Origin: Acidobacteria bacterium UBA2161
Lineage (GTDB): Bacteria > Acidobacteriota > Vicinamibacteria > Vicinamibacterales > UBA823
Direction: 5' to 3'
Assembly: GCA_002328835.1 (NCBI GenBank)
Contig: DCWN01000032.1
Span: forward strand, 18,509 to 71,194
DNA length: 52,686 nucleotides
A program made the position numbers and the translations under genes. Below are positions 25,063 through 34,064 of this stretch, piece after piece (position 1 is the stretch's first letter; each line of letters starts with the position of its first letter). The notes beneath the pieces were generated by a model. It was not told the DNA's origin. It saw only the letters and a list, made by a program, of their open reading frames with translations, and searched no databases.

Positions 25063-26312
25063 ACTCCCAGGAGCCGGTCGGTCACCGCCTCCCAGGAGAA
25101 GCGCCGCTCGACAAGCTCGCGGCCAGCCTCACCCATGGCCCCGAGGCGCTCTCTCAGTGTGAGCGCTTCGATCAGAGCTTTCGCCAGAGCCTCCGGGTCC
25201 CCGGACGGCACCAGCCAGCCGGTGACCCCGGGCAAGACCTTGTCTGGCAATCCGCCGGCCCGCGTGCCCACGACCGGCCGACGATGCGCCATCGCCTCGA
25301 GCGTGACGAGCGAGCTGCCCTCGTACAGCGTGGGATGCACGAACAGTGTCGCCGCCTCGTACCAGGCGTGCAGCTCTCGATCCGTCACCTGACCGATCAG
25401 CAGCGTTCGATCGCGAAGCTCAAGCTGCTCGATGAGGCGTTGGAGCGTCGAGCGGTAGGGTCCATCGCCAACGATAATCCATCGCCAGCGATCCACCGTT
25501 CCGCACCGCTCGACTCGTGCGAGCGCCCTGGCGAGCAAGTCGAAGCCCTTGTTCCGCTCGATCCGACCCGCGCTTACCAAGACTGCCTCGCCGTCTGGCA
25601 GGCCAGACATCGCGCGCATGCGCCTGCCGTCCGCCAGGCCCGCCAGCGCGTCGCACCGTTTCAGGTCGACCGCGTTCGGCAGCACCTCAACCACTGATTC
25701 CGGCACCCGCAAGTGTCGGACTGTGCTCGGCACGAGCGAACGGTCGGTCGCCACCACCCGAGCGGCCGACCGAGCACACCGCCGAACGGCCACCTGCAAC
25801 GGCCGGTACGCGATTCGCTTCAGGCCCGCCCGGCTCGGATCGGTTCCGCCGAATTCCTCCAAGCCGTGTGGCGTGAAGACCAGTGGAACCGGCAACGTTG
25901 TTGTCGGGAACACCGCGCCCAGGACGCTCGCGCCGTGACCATGCACGAGATCGACCTGGCGGTCGGCCACAAGCCGGGCCGCGCGCCGCCCCGCTCGGAG
26001 ACCGAACCACAGATATGCCGTGTTACGGTCGAGGACCGTCGTCCCTCGACGTCCGGCGAACGGGAACGTATGGTAGGGCACGGTCGACAAGGTCAGTCGT
26101 TCGTGTCGGAGCTCTGGGGCATCGGTTGGAATCACAGGCCTCGGCGGCCTCGTAATCAACGCCACCTCGACGCCTCGCTCGAGCAGGTGGCGCACGAGGT
26201 CGTCAACGTGACGCTCGAGTCCTCCGGAGCCATGGAGCGACGCGATCGCCCGCGTCACCATGGCCACGCGAAGCCGGCGATCAGACGCTACCCGCCCGCC
26301 ACACGCAGTCAT
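25011..26312 (-). CDS. Glycosyltransferase family 4 (GT-B)
   Basis: A 433-residue GT-B transferase. AMVTRAIASLHGSGGLERHVDDLVRHLL is the acceptor-domain loop; the donor domain has AVLVSAGRIERNKGFDLLARALA, WIIVGDGPYRSTLQRLIEQ, LLIGQVTDRELHAWYEAA and YEGSSLVTLEAMAHRRPVVGT with the conserved Glu pair. Last gene of the seven-gene minus-strand run that begins at 33977. Its ATG overlaps the stop of the upstream transferase (ATGA). The 3' end overlaps the FkbM gene by 52 bases on the opposite strand. Confidence 0.9.
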   Translation of the reverse strand: MTACGGRVASDRRLRVAMVTRAIASLHGSGGLERHVDDLVRHLLERGVEVALITRPPRPVIPTDAPELRHERLTLSTVPYHTFPFAGRRGTTVLDRNTAYLWFGLRAGRRAARLVADRQVDLVHGHGASVLGAVFPTTTLPVPLVFTPHGLEEFGGTDPSRAGLKRIAYRPLQVAVRRCARSAARVVATDRSLVPSTVRHLRVPESVVEVLPNAVDLKRCDALAGLADGRRMRAMSGLPDGEAVLVSAGRIERNKGFDLLARALARVERCGTVDRWRWIIVGDGPYRSTLQRLIEQLELRDRTLLIGQVTDRELHAWYEAATLFVHPTLYEGSSLVTLEAMAHRRPVVGTRAGGLPDKVLPGVTGWLVPSGDPEALAKALIEALTLRERLGAMGEAGRELVERRFSWEAVTDRLLGVYTDVLAERASSRMASR

Positions 26313-27613
26313 CTGGCCGCTCCTGCCTCGACCCGCGCGAGCAATTCCTCGTACAAGGCCTCGATTCGACGGACGACGACCGGCGCAGCGAATCGCTCCT
26401 CGACTCTTCTTCGAGCGGCCTGCCCAAGCCGCCGCCTCAACTCAGTGTTCACACCAAGGCGTCGAACGTCATCTCCGAGTTCTTCCGGCGAAGTGGACAA
26501 CAACCCCGTTTCCCCACTCGACACGATGTCCCGGGTGCCCCCGGTGACCATCGCGGCGGTCGGAACTCCCAGGGCCGCGGCTTCGAGCAAGACCCGACTC
26601 AAGGATTCGGGTCCGTGCGACGGAAAGACGAGAAGCGACGCGCGGCACAGCCACCGGAGCGTTTCCTTTCTCGACAGCCATCCAAGCAACCGGACGTTCA
26701 GGCGCGACCGGGCAGCGGAGGCCGTCATCGTAGCCCGCTCCGGGCCATCCCCGATGACGATGAGCGGCCACTCGAGCCCCGAACGCTCGACGGCGGGAAT
26801 CAGCTTTGACACGCCCTTGTTCGGCGCCAGCTTCCCGACATACAGCAAGTAGTGCTCGGGCGACGGCGGAGACCCGTCGTGAGCCTGCGAACGAATACCG
26901 GCCACGTCGACCGGGTTAGGTATGACCTCGATACGTGTCTCGGAAAAGTCGGACGTTCGTGAGCGAAGATCAGACGCGATCGCCGAACTGACGGCGATGA
27001 GGGCGTCGGCTCCACCGATGGTGCGACGCTTGTGCCTCAGATTGGCCCGCATGTACGGAATTGCTGGCAGCGCGAAGGGCCAGCCCCACCCCGCATGCGG
27101 CCTCACGCACTGCGTCATCATCGAAGACGAGCAGGCTGGACACAGATCGACCGACCGGGGGTCATGTATCAAATCTGTCCAGTAGCAGAGCGGCCAGTAG
27201 TCTCGAATCGTGCAGACGACCGGCCTGCGCCGCAGACGCCCGGCGATCACGGCGGCGGGGCTACTCAGTGAGTGTTGGGCATGAATGACGTCTATCCGCT
27301 CCGCGCCGACGATGTCGGCCAGCACTCGCGCATACGGCCCGTAGAATCGTTCGTTCTTGAAGTAGTTGCGCACGAAGGGCACGGGCGGTGCCCACCCACG
27401 GTACTCGCGAACCTGAAACCCGTCGTACACGGTCGATGTGCCGCGGCTCCTGGGCCCGAACACGGGCCGGGACAGCACGACCCGGTGGCCGTTGGCGCGC
27501 AATGTCTTGACCAGCTCGTAGGTGCTCCAGCCACTGCCACCGCAGACCGGCGGAAATGCATCGGTGCTGATCAGGATGCGCAGCGTTCCTGGCTGTCGGG
27601 AGTCTTGTGGCAC
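26309..27613 (-). CDS. Glycosyltransferase family 4 (GT-B)
   Basis: A 434-residue GT-B transferase. LRILISTDAFPPVCGGSGWSTYELVKTLRANGH is the N-terminal domain; the middle has a Cys-containing RDYWPLCYWTDLIHDP...CPACSSSMMTQC region known from a GT4 subgroup; the donor domain has YLLYVGKLAPNKGVSKLIPAVE, PLIVIGDGPERATM and GPESLSRVLLEAAALGVPTAAM. The GTG start at 27613 is preferred to more distant starts because GAGGAG sits nine bases before it, overlapping the upstream gene's stop codon. Ends in an ATGA overlap with the next gene. Confidence 0.9.
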   Translation of the reverse strand: MPQDSRQPGTLRILISTDAFPPVCGGSGWSTYELVKTLRANGHRVVLSRPVFGPRSRGTSTVYDGFQVREYRGWAPPVPFVRNYFKNERFYGPYARVLADIVGAERIDVIHAQHSLSSPAAVIAGRLRRRPVVCTIRDYWPLCYWTDLIHDPRSVDLCPACSSSMMTQCVRPHAGWGWPFALPAIPYMRANLRHKRRTIGGADALIAVSSAIASDLRSRTSDFSETRIEVIPNPVDVAGIRSQAHDGSPPSPEHYLLYVGKLAPNKGVSKLIPAVERSGLEWPLIVIGDGPERATMTASAARSRLNVRLLGWLSRKETLRWLCRASLLVFPSHGPESLSRVLLEAAALGVPTAAMVTGGTRDIVSSGETGLLSTSPEELGDDVRRLGVNTELRRRLGQAARRRVEERFAAPVVVRRIEALYEELLARVEAGAAR

Positions 27614-27626
27614 GCTTGGGTTCTCC

Positions 27627-28799
27627 TCATCGAGCCGGCGTCGTTCGGCGGGTGTGGTCCAAGGCCTTCTGTATCGCCTGCTCCAGGGCCCGACAGTGCG
27701 CATCCCACCCGAACTCATCGACCGCCCGCTGGCGGGCAGCCTCGCCGATGTCCACTCGATTCTCCGCATCTGCAAGCCGTTCGAGCGCCTCGGACAAGGC
27801 AGCCGGATCGCCGGCGTCGTAGAGCACACCCTCGTGGCCGTGTCGCACCAGACGGTTCAGCCGCTCAACGTTCGGCGCAACGACCGGCAGGCCCGAGGCC
27901 ATGTACTCGAACACTTTCAACGGCGACCAATAGAAGCCGATCTGCAGTGGCCCATGTGCAGACACGTCAAAGGGCGCGACCCCCATGTCGGCAGCAGCGA
28001 GACAGGCCGGCATCCGGTCATGGGATACGGGGCCGACGACCGTCACACCGTCGAGGGCGGCAGCTTCGCAGCGAACGCGACCGGCCTCCGGGCCATCCCC
28101 GATCAACACCGCCACGATGTCGGTGCGCCCGCGGGCACGCAGCTGCGCCATCGCCCGGACGAGATGAATAGCGCCGTGCCATGCTCGAAATGCGCCTGCG
28201 AACACGACGACCGTGTCGCCAGGCCGACGACCGTACGGAATCTCACCCTGCGCGCCTGGACGAAATCGGCTCGTGTCAGCCCCCCATTCGATTTCCAGGA
28301 TCCGCTCCCGTGGAATCCACGCCGGCACAATGTCGGCGAGCGGCGTCACCACCAATCCCGCGCGGCGGCACTGCCACTCACGCCACCGGCGCATCGGCTG
28401 GATCAGCAACGCACGATCGACCCATCGCTTCGGAGAGCCCGGGTAGTCGATGATTGGCGCATTGACTTCGAGTACCGCGAGTGCCCCAACGTGTGCCGCC
28501 GCCAACACGCCTTCTCCCCCGAAGTTGTGATAGCGCTCGATGATCACGTCGGGACGCAGCATTCGAGCATAGGCGCGAATCCACTTGGCTCGCACCAATC
28601 GCAGCCGCGGGCTGCGAAACGGCGGATCGACCGCGTGCCAGTGGGTGGTGCCCGCTGGAAATGGACCATTGCCGCGAGACGCAGCGACGTGGACCTCATG
28701 TCCCAACGCCGCCAGGCCGTCGGCCACCGCCGCGACGTGAACCGCCCCGCCAGTCGTTCCGGGCACGCGCTGGTCGGCCGCGACGTACAGGATTTTCAT
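27627..28799 (-). CDS. Glycosyltransferase family 4 (GT-B), paralogue of 29923-31098
   Basis: A 390-residue GT-B transferase starting MKILYVAADQRVPGTTGGAVHV. Residues 1-270 align without gaps to the protein at 29923-31098 (shared blocks IIERYHNFGGEGV / VIERYYNFGGEGV, VLEVNAPIIDYPGSPK, PMRRWREWQCRRA, SHDRMPACLAAAD), while the last 100 residues differ strongly. The donor domain has DTVVVFAGAFRAWHGAIHLV and SPLKVFEYMASGLPVVAPNVERL. The ATG at 28799 overlaps the preceding methyltransferase stop (ATGA). Sugar specificity unknown. Confidence 0.9.
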   Translation of the reverse strand: MKILYVAADQRVPGTTGGAVHVAAVADGLAALGHEVHVAASRGNGPFPAGTTHWHAVDPPFRSPRLRLVRAKWIRAYARMLRPDVIIERYHNFGGEGVLAAAHVGALAVLEVNAPIIDYPGSPKRWVDRALLIQPMRRWREWQCRRAGLVVTPLADIVPAWIPRERILEIEWGADTSRFRPGAQGEIPYGRRPGDTVVVFAGAFRAWHGAIHLVRAMAQLRARGRTDIVAVLIGDGPEAGRVRCEAAALDGVTVVGPVSHDRMPACLAAADMGVAPFDVSAHGPLQIGFYWSPLKVFEYMASGLPVVAPNVERLNRLVRHGHEGVLYDAGDPAALSEALERLADAENRVDIGEAARQRAVDEFGWDAHCRALEQAIQKALDHTRRTTPAR

Positions 28800-29926
28800 G
28801 ACATCAGATCGGTTTCTCTTGCGCGACTCGCCCGACTGACCCCACTCGACCCACTCGACCCACCCGACCCGTCTTTCACGAGCAGCGCGAAGAACGGTCC
28901 GGACTTGATGCGTCCGAACAGGGCGATGTCGAGCTTCATCAACCACGTGAGGCCCCGCAAGCCCGCATAGACCACTCCGCGGTCGGCAATCCAACGCTTG
29001 GCATCGGCGCGAACCGTTCGCCGTGCGCCGGGTCCGGATGACGGTCCTTCGGATGAGTCACCATCTGTCGTGCTCCGACGCATGGCTCGCCGCGCCATGA
29101 GCTGCTCGGCGATCCTCATGAGAATGTTTTCGACGAACCCTCCGACGAGTGGTGTGTAGTACCGAATCCGCGAGATCTGAAATCCCGCTGTGGCGGTAAC
29201 ACGGTGCAGATCGTCGATATCCACGAGCGGATTGCGGTGGTCGGATTTGCGCAGTCGATCGTGGGACAGATCCAAGAGACCGATACGCTCCAAGCCGCGG
29301 GCTAGCGCGTTGATGGCACGCAACCCAAGCGCAAGCGTCGAATTCTTTCGCACGTGGCTGTACACGAAGAAGCGGCCGCCCGGCGCCAGCACCCGATTCG
29401 CCTCGCAGAGCATCCGTTCGAGATCGCCCCGCGACAAGTGCTCCAACACATCGAGCGAATACGCCTTCGTGAAGGCACCGTCGTCGAGCGGCAGTCGACG
29501 AAGGTCTCCCACAATCAGATCGATGCGTTCGCCAGCCTCCGCAGCGAAGTACGGGCTGACGTCCACGCCAACGAGATGGACGTTCGGCCCGTGATTCCAG
29601 ACGAGCATGCGTCCGCTGCCGCACCCTAGATCGATGACGCGATCACCCGGGCCGATCGGAAGGAATGACCGCAACATGTCGTTGCGAATCCCGGCCATGA
29701 GCAGCGGCGGAGAGACAGTCCGGTACCGACCGTCTGTATGCACCAGCTCATCGAGGTACTTCGTCGTCTCCTCGAACGATGCGGTCGGCCGCAGATCGAG
29801 ATAATCACGGCCTGACTTCTCATAGTGCCGCCCGCAGCTTGGACAGGCCAGTTCACCCAAGGTGTCGTCCAGAGGACGTCGGCAGTCCGGACATCGCACG
29901 AGTGCGAGGAGTGCGCTCGAAATCAC
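28796..29926 (-). CDS. SAM-dependent methyltransferase with N-terminal zinc-ribbon (Trm112-like) motif
   Basis: A 376-residue class I methyltransferase. The first 35 residues carry CPDC...CPSCGRHYEKSGRDYLDL, a Trm112/zinc-ribbon-like module; the SAM domain has RVIDLGCGSGRMLVW, LVGVDVSPYF, FTKAYSLDVLEHLSRGDL and RVLAPGGRFFVYSHV. A C-terminal region with a possible membrane-associated segment ends in a Gly/Ser-rich tail (DGSGGSSGSSG) encoded by a short tandem repeat. The GTG start overlaps the upstream stop by four bases (GTGA). Sits between two paralogous GT4 genes; probably methylates a sugar of the same glycan. Confidence 0.87.
   Translation of the reverse strand: MISSALLALVRCPDCRRPLDDTLGELACPSCGRHYEKSGRDYLDLRPTASFEETTKYLDELVHTDGRYRTVSPPLLMAGIRNDMLRSFLPIGPGDRVIDLGCGSGRMLVWNHGPNVHLVGVDVSPYFAAEAGERIDLIVGDLRRLPLDDGAFTKAYSLDVLEHLSRGDLERMLCEANRVLAPGGRFFVYSHVRKNSTLALGLRAINALARGLERIGLLDLSHDRLRKSDHRNPLVDIDDLHRVTATAGFQISRIRYYTPLVGGFVENILMRIAEQLMARRAMRRSTTDGDSSEGPSSGPGARRTVRADAKRWIADRGVVYAGLRGLTWLMKLDIALFGRIKSGPFFALLVKDGSGGSSGSSGVSRASRARETDLMS
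28838..28871. repeat. Tandem 9-base repeat inside a gene end
   Basis: Degenerate copies of GACCCACTC (one with an extra C, one perfect, one with a single change, one partial) at 28838-28871. They encode the Gly/Ser tail of the methyltransferase on the minus strand. Confidence 0.75.
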
Positions 29927-31098
29927 CGCGTACTCGTTGAGCGCTGAGGAGTCGGCTGTGACTGGCCGCCGAGCACGCGCTCGAACAGCTGCTCGATCCG
30001 CTCGGCACGACGATCCCAGCTGTAGTCCGGCGCCTCGTCGAAGGCGCCGCGTGCAATTCGCTCGGCGAGCGTACGGTCTTCGAGGACTCGTCGAATTCCC
30101 GCCGCCAGCGCATCAGGGCGGCCTGGCTCGACCAGCACGGCGTTCTGCCCGTCACGCAGGACCTCACGGATCGCTGGTAGATCGGAGGCCACGATGGGCT
30201 TGCCAACCGCCAGATACTCGAACAGCTTCAGCGGCGACGTATGGCCCGCCGAGGCAGATACCGGAACGTTTGGCAGCACGAGGATGTCGGCTGCGGCCAG
30301 GCACGCGGGCATGCGATCGTGCGACAGGGCACCCGTGAACACGATGCCCTCTAGGCCAGCCGCCGCCCGCCGCACCCGAGGCAGTTCGGGTCCGTCGCCG
30401 ATAAAGACCGCCTTGATATCCTCCCGTCCACGCAACCGGAGATCGGCGATCGCACGAACCAGGTGGACCGCCCCGTGCCAGGGTCGGAAGGCCCCGGCAA
30501 AAACCACCACCGTGTCACCCGGCTCACGCCGAAACGGCACCTCGCCGCGCGCATCTGGAGTGAACCTGGCAGTGTCGGCCCCCCACTCGAGGCGAAGCAC
30601 CTGCTCCGCTTCGACCCAGGTTGGCAGAATACCGGCGCTCGGGGTGACGAATAGGTGCGCTCGGCGGCACTGCCATTCGCGCCATCGGCGCATCGGCTCC
30701 ACCAGCATCGCACGGTCGATCCAGGACTTGGGCGAGCCGGGGTAATCGATCACCGGAGCGTTGACCTCGAGCACCATGAGCGCACCGGTGGCGGAAGCCG
30801 CCCTGACACCCTCTCCGCCAAAGTTGTAGTACCGCTCAATGACGACATCCGTGCCGAGCGATCGCGCGAGCTCCGTGACCCTGCGCGCCCGCATCCAGCG
30901 CAACTGTCGCCGGCCTAGCGGAGGGCGCAGCGAGTGCCAGTGCACCGGACCTTCCGGAGGCAGTCCACTTCCCGGAGCGACCACCGCATGAACGTCGTGC
31001 CCAAGCGCCGCAAGCCCACTGGCGACCTGGCTCACGTGAACTGAACCGCCCGTCATCCCGGGCACTGGCTGGTCAATCGCCGTGTACAGAATGCGCAT
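29923..31098 (-). CDS. Glycosyltransferase family 4 (GT-B), apparent chimera of its neighbours
   Basis: A 391-residue GT-B transferase, start MRILYTAIDQPVPGMTGGSVHV. Residues 1-270 match the protein at 27627-28799 without gaps; from about residue 288 (SPLKLFEY) to 376 it instead matches the end of the protein at 31246-32466 (shared VGKPIVASDLP, IREVLRDG, NAVLV, WDRRAER, EQLF). The change occurs around 30237-30288. Donor-site features are intact (VVFAGAFRPWHG, FIGDGPE), so it is probably functional. The ATG at 31098 is preferred to upstream starts because it gives the same N-terminus as the paralogue. A 147-base gap separates it from the upstream gene. Confidence 0.9.
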   Translation of the reverse strand: MRILYTAIDQPVPGMTGGSVHVSQVASGLAALGHDVHAVVAPGSGLPPEGPVHWHSLRPPLGRRQLRWMRARRVTELARSLGTDVVIERYYNFGGEGVRAASATGALMVLEVNAPVIDYPGSPKSWIDRAMLVEPMRRWREWQCRRAHLFVTPSAGILPTWVEAEQVLRLEWGADTARFTPDARGEVPFRREPGDTVVVFAGAFRPWHGAVHLVRAIADLRLRGREDIKAVFIGDGPELPRVRRAAAGLEGIVFTGALSHDRMPACLAAADILVLPNVPVSASAGHTSPLKLFEYLAVGKPIVASDLPAIREVLRDGQNAVLVEPGRPDALAAGIRRVLEDRTLAERIARGAFDEAPDYSWDRRAERIEQLFERVLGGQSQPTPQRSTSTR

Positions 31099-31245
31099 AG
31101 CGCAGCGCTCAGCAGACCTCCGCTGCCGAACCTGGTGCTGAATCAGGCAGCCGTTCGCAAGATTCGTACGACACGCGAACAGCGGCGGTGGCAAGAGGCC
31201 CCTGTCGGTTCGGGCAGCGGCCGAGCGAGAGGAGCTGCTCGGAAT

Positions 31246-32466
31246 TCACGCCTCGCGCACCCCGGCGGTGGGCGGGAGCGAGCATTTGGCCAGAACTTCG
31301 CCAAAGAGTTGCTCGAGTCGTTCCGCTCGTCGGTCCCACCCGTACAGGGCGGCATCGTCAAATGCCTGACGAGCGATCGCGTTAGCGAGACGCTGATCGG
31401 TGAGCACCCGACGTAGCCCGTCCGCCAGAGCCCCGGCGTCACCGGGCGTGACCAACACGGCATTCGCACCATCACGCAGGACTTCACGAATCGACGGCAG
31501 GTCGGATGCGACGATTGGCTTGCCGACTTCCATGTACTCGAACAGCTTCAAGGGTGACGTGTACCGCGAGGCAAACGGTGACGCCAACGTGGGAACGACC
31601 AATACGTCACCGTCCAACAGCCGCTCGCGCACGCGATGGGGCTCGACCATCCCGACGAACGTCACCCGATCCGCAATACCGATCTCACGCGCGAGACTGC
31701 GAAGCCTTCCGAGATCTTGCTCGTTCGGATTTCCCCCAATGATGGCGCCGCGGGCCTCCGGGAGCAGTGCGAGTGCGCGTAGTAGCACATCAACGCCCTT
31801 CCATGGATAGAGATGGCCGGCGTACGCCACAGTCGGCGCTGCCGACAGCGGCGGTGGCCGAAGCCGACGATCGGAGTGGAGTGTCACCCCGTTGGGAATC
31901 ACCGCGACGCACTCGCGCGGACCAAAGCGCTCGTCGAGTTCGTTCCGCAGTGCCCGTGTGGTCGAAACATAGCCGTCCGCGGAGTGCCAGACCCGCCGTT
32001 CTCGACGAACCAGGCGTCGTTGCTTCATTTCTGATACCCGCCCGGCGCCGGTGACCGCTCGAGCGCGATCGACGGCCATGGTCGGCGCAAATCCGTGCGA
32101 TTCATAGATGATCGGTGGGCGCAACGTCCGCGGAAGTCGCAACAACAAGTCGACCACACCGAGATCCCGTGAGATCACGATCGACGTGCGTCGAACCCTC
32201 ATCGTACAGGCCAACGCCATCGCCAGGTACGACGCCCGCCGGATCGGGGGAAGCCCCCTCACGTTACACTGTCGTAATTCGAAGTGTGGTGACTTCACCA
32301 TGCTGTAGAACGCAAATGGATCTCGCCGACGCCCTCTCGTATCGACCCGAACCACCAGCGTTATGTGGTGACCGCGATCGGCAACGGCGCCGCAGGTGCG
32401 CATCGTCTGCAGTCCGTTCGCGCGCTCGAGCGGAAACCGGATGTCCGCGAGGTAGAGGACCTTCAC
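31246..32466 (-). CDS. Glycosyltransferase family 4 (GT-B)
   Basis: A 406-residue GT-B transferase with GTG start, VLYLADIRFPLERANGLQTMRTC at the N-terminus, a central IVISRDLGVVDLLLR and IIYESHGFAPTM, then PTVAYAGHLYPWKGVDVLLRAL, GAIIGGNPNEQDLGRL, VTFVGMVEPHRV and SPLKLFEYMEVGKPIVASDLPSI. The last 90 residues closely resemble the gene at 29923-31098, whereas the N-terminal halves differ. It follows the membrane transferase at 32526 by 59 bases on the same strand. A 147-base gap with no recognisable element follows. Confidence 0.9.
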   Translation of the reverse strand: MKVLYLADIRFPLERANGLQTMRTCGAVADRGHHITLVVRVDTRGRRRDPFAFYSMVKSPHFELRQCNVRGLPPIRRASYLAMALACTMRVRRTSIVISRDLGVVDLLLRLPRTLRPPIIYESHGFAPTMAVDRARAVTGAGRVSEMKQRRLVRRERRVWHSADGYVSTTRALRNELDERFGPRECVAVIPNGVTLHSDRRLRPPPLSAAPTVAYAGHLYPWKGVDVLLRALALLPEARGAIIGGNPNEQDLGRLRSLAREIGIADRVTFVGMVEPHRVRERLLDGDVLVVPTLASPFASRYTSPLKLFEYMEVGKPIVASDLPSIREVLRDGANAVLVTPGDAGALADGLRRVLTDQRLANAIARQAFDDAALYGWDRRAERLEQLFGEVLAKCSLPPTAGVREA

Positions 32467-32525
32467 ATCAGAGGTGCCGGATTCGCGCTCTGCACCCGCT
32501 CAGGCCGTCCCGAGCGTAGGCGCGC

Positions 32526-33977
32526 TCACCGCCGCGGTGCCGCATAGAACGACTCGCGGTCGAACAGGTACCGGTAGGCGAGTTGCGGGAGCTGGCGGGG
32601 AAACACGACGAACGTATTGTAGACGTTCTTGCCGAGCTCGAGCCTTTGGCGGTCCATCGTCCCGGCGCCGAACTGCGCCATCAACCCGAGGTTCCACCAA
32701 ACCGACAGCGCACATGCCGCCCAGAACGCTCGGCGAACACCGATCCCGCGCACCGCCTGAAGTGCCGCCGCCAAGCCGACGACCCAAAGGATGGTCAGCC
32801 CCACAAACCGGCGCTGGCCAAACGCACCCGCGGACGTCCAAGACTCGACGCTCCCCGTGACATAGATCTGTGTCGCCGCCATCAGACATAGGAGTAGTCC
32901 AATCCGGCGCGTGACGACCCCGTCGGCCGATCGGGCACGAGCCGGCCACGCCATCCGCAACAGTCCACCGGCCGCGACCAGCAAGAGCGGTGTCCACACG
33001 AACAGTCCATGCTCCGGGGAGAACAGCACCTGCGGGGCATAGAGTGCCAGCCAGTTCATCTTTCCAGTGATCACTTCCGGTGGGCCGAACCGACCGTTCA
33101 GGGCTAGGTAGCTCATCGCCTGCGGAGCGTAACAGAGCCCGAACACGCAGGTGCCTGCGCTCGCAACGGCGACCCAGTGTCGGGCTGCACCCACCCGATC
33201 GCCGGACACGCGCATCTTGGTGATGGCCGTCCATGTGAAATCCGCTATCGGTCCGATTGCGAGCAGCAGGTCTTGCTCTCGAACCATCGCCATCAGCGCG
33301 GTCACAGCGCCAAGCGCCATGATCCCCTGAAACGACCAGGCCCGCCTGACCTGCAACCAGACTCCGACGAAGGCCGCCACCGTGAACGCCGAACACGCGT
33401 GCGCCATCCCTGGAGCGATGTACATGTAGAATAGCAACGGCGTGCCCGCCCAGATCACGAGGCCGGCTGCGATACCTCTGCCGACCAGGCGCCCCGCGAT
33501 TGTCATGGCGATGGCGATCGCCAGGAAACCGTAGACCGCCGAAGCGTAGGTCACGGCCGACAGGTATGGCTGGGAGAACCCGTCGACCGCAATGTCGGAG
33601 CCGGCCAGGCTCATGCCCCGCGCCGTGAGATCTCCGACCGCATAGAACGGCGCCCATAGTATGGCCGAGCCGATCGTCCCGAAGTTGTACCGCAGGCCGG
33701 TCGCGGTTCGCAGCTCGAGGAACGTCTCATGAAATCCGTACGCATGGGCAATGCCGCGGTCGTAGAAGTGCTGATACTCATTCTCGAACGACAGGTCCTG
33801 GTCGAACCACAGGGATCGCAGGTACGCGAAGTACTGGATCTCGTCTGCCGCGTAGAGCCGCGTGGTCACTGCCGGAAGCGAGAGCAGGAAAACAAGAACG
33901 AGCGGGAGGCCCACACGCGCTCGACTCGTCCACGCATCATCCAGACGCAGAAGCCGCAGGTGGCGGGTAATTTCCAT
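32526..33977 (-). CDS. GT-C-type integral membrane glycosyltransferase
   Basis: A 483-residue protein with about ten to twelve membrane helices. After the first helix comes YAADEIQYFAYLRSLWFDQDLSFENEYQHF, placing acidic residues in the first large periplasmic loop as in GT-C enzymes; a similar block (DGIQYYAYLRSLVFDRD) occurs in the gene at 41230, so the two are paralogues. The C-terminal half has VLFSPEHGLFVWTPLLL and GSVESWTSAGAFGQRRFVGLT, also shared in pattern with 41230. Likely uses polyprenyl-phosphate sugars made by the GT2 enzymes. First gene of the minus-strand run 33977-25011. Confidence 0.82.
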   Translation of the reverse strand: MEITRHLRLLRLDDAWTSRARVGLPLVLVFLLSLPAVTTRLYAADEIQYFAYLRSLWFDQDLSFENEYQHFYDRGIAHAYGFHETFLELRTATGLRYNFGTIGSAILWAPFYAVGDLTARGMSLAGSDIAVDGFSQPYLSAVTYASAVYGFLAIAIAMTIAGRLVGRGIAAGLVIWAGTPLLFYMYIAPGMAHACSAFTVAAFVGVWLQVRRAWSFQGIMALGAVTALMAMVREQDLLLAIGPIADFTWTAITKMRVSGDRVGAARHWVAVASAGTCVFGLCYAPQAMSYLALNGRFGPPEVITGKMNWLALYAPQVLFSPEHGLFVWTPLLLVAAGGLLRMAWPARARSADGVVTRRIGLLLCLMAATQIYVTGSVESWTSAGAFGQRRFVGLTILWVVGLAAALQAVRGIGVRRAFWAACALSVWWNLGLMAQFGAGTMDRQRLELGKNVYNTFVVFPRQLPQLAYRYLFDRESFYAAPRR

Positions 33978-33994
33978 GGCGACGGACGGGTCGC

Positions 33995-34000
33995 ACTATA
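33995..34000 (-). promoter_or_regulatory. -10-like element for the minus-strand transferase run
   Basis: TATAGT on the minus strand, 17 bases before the ATG at 33977, implying a leader of about ten bases. No convincing -35. Confidence 0.35.
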
Positions 34001-34049
34001 CCAAATCTGCCCGACCGAACATCGGGCACCACACTTCGGAACGAGCTGC

Positions 34050-34055
34050 TAAGAT
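34050..34055 (+). promoter_or_regulatory. -10-like element just before the methyltransferase start
   Basis: TAAGAT ends nine bases before the GTG at 34065, the spacing expected for a leaderless transcript. No convincing -35. It is divergent from the TATAGT element at 33995-34000. Confidence 0.35.
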
Positions 34056-34064
34056 CTCCGAGAC

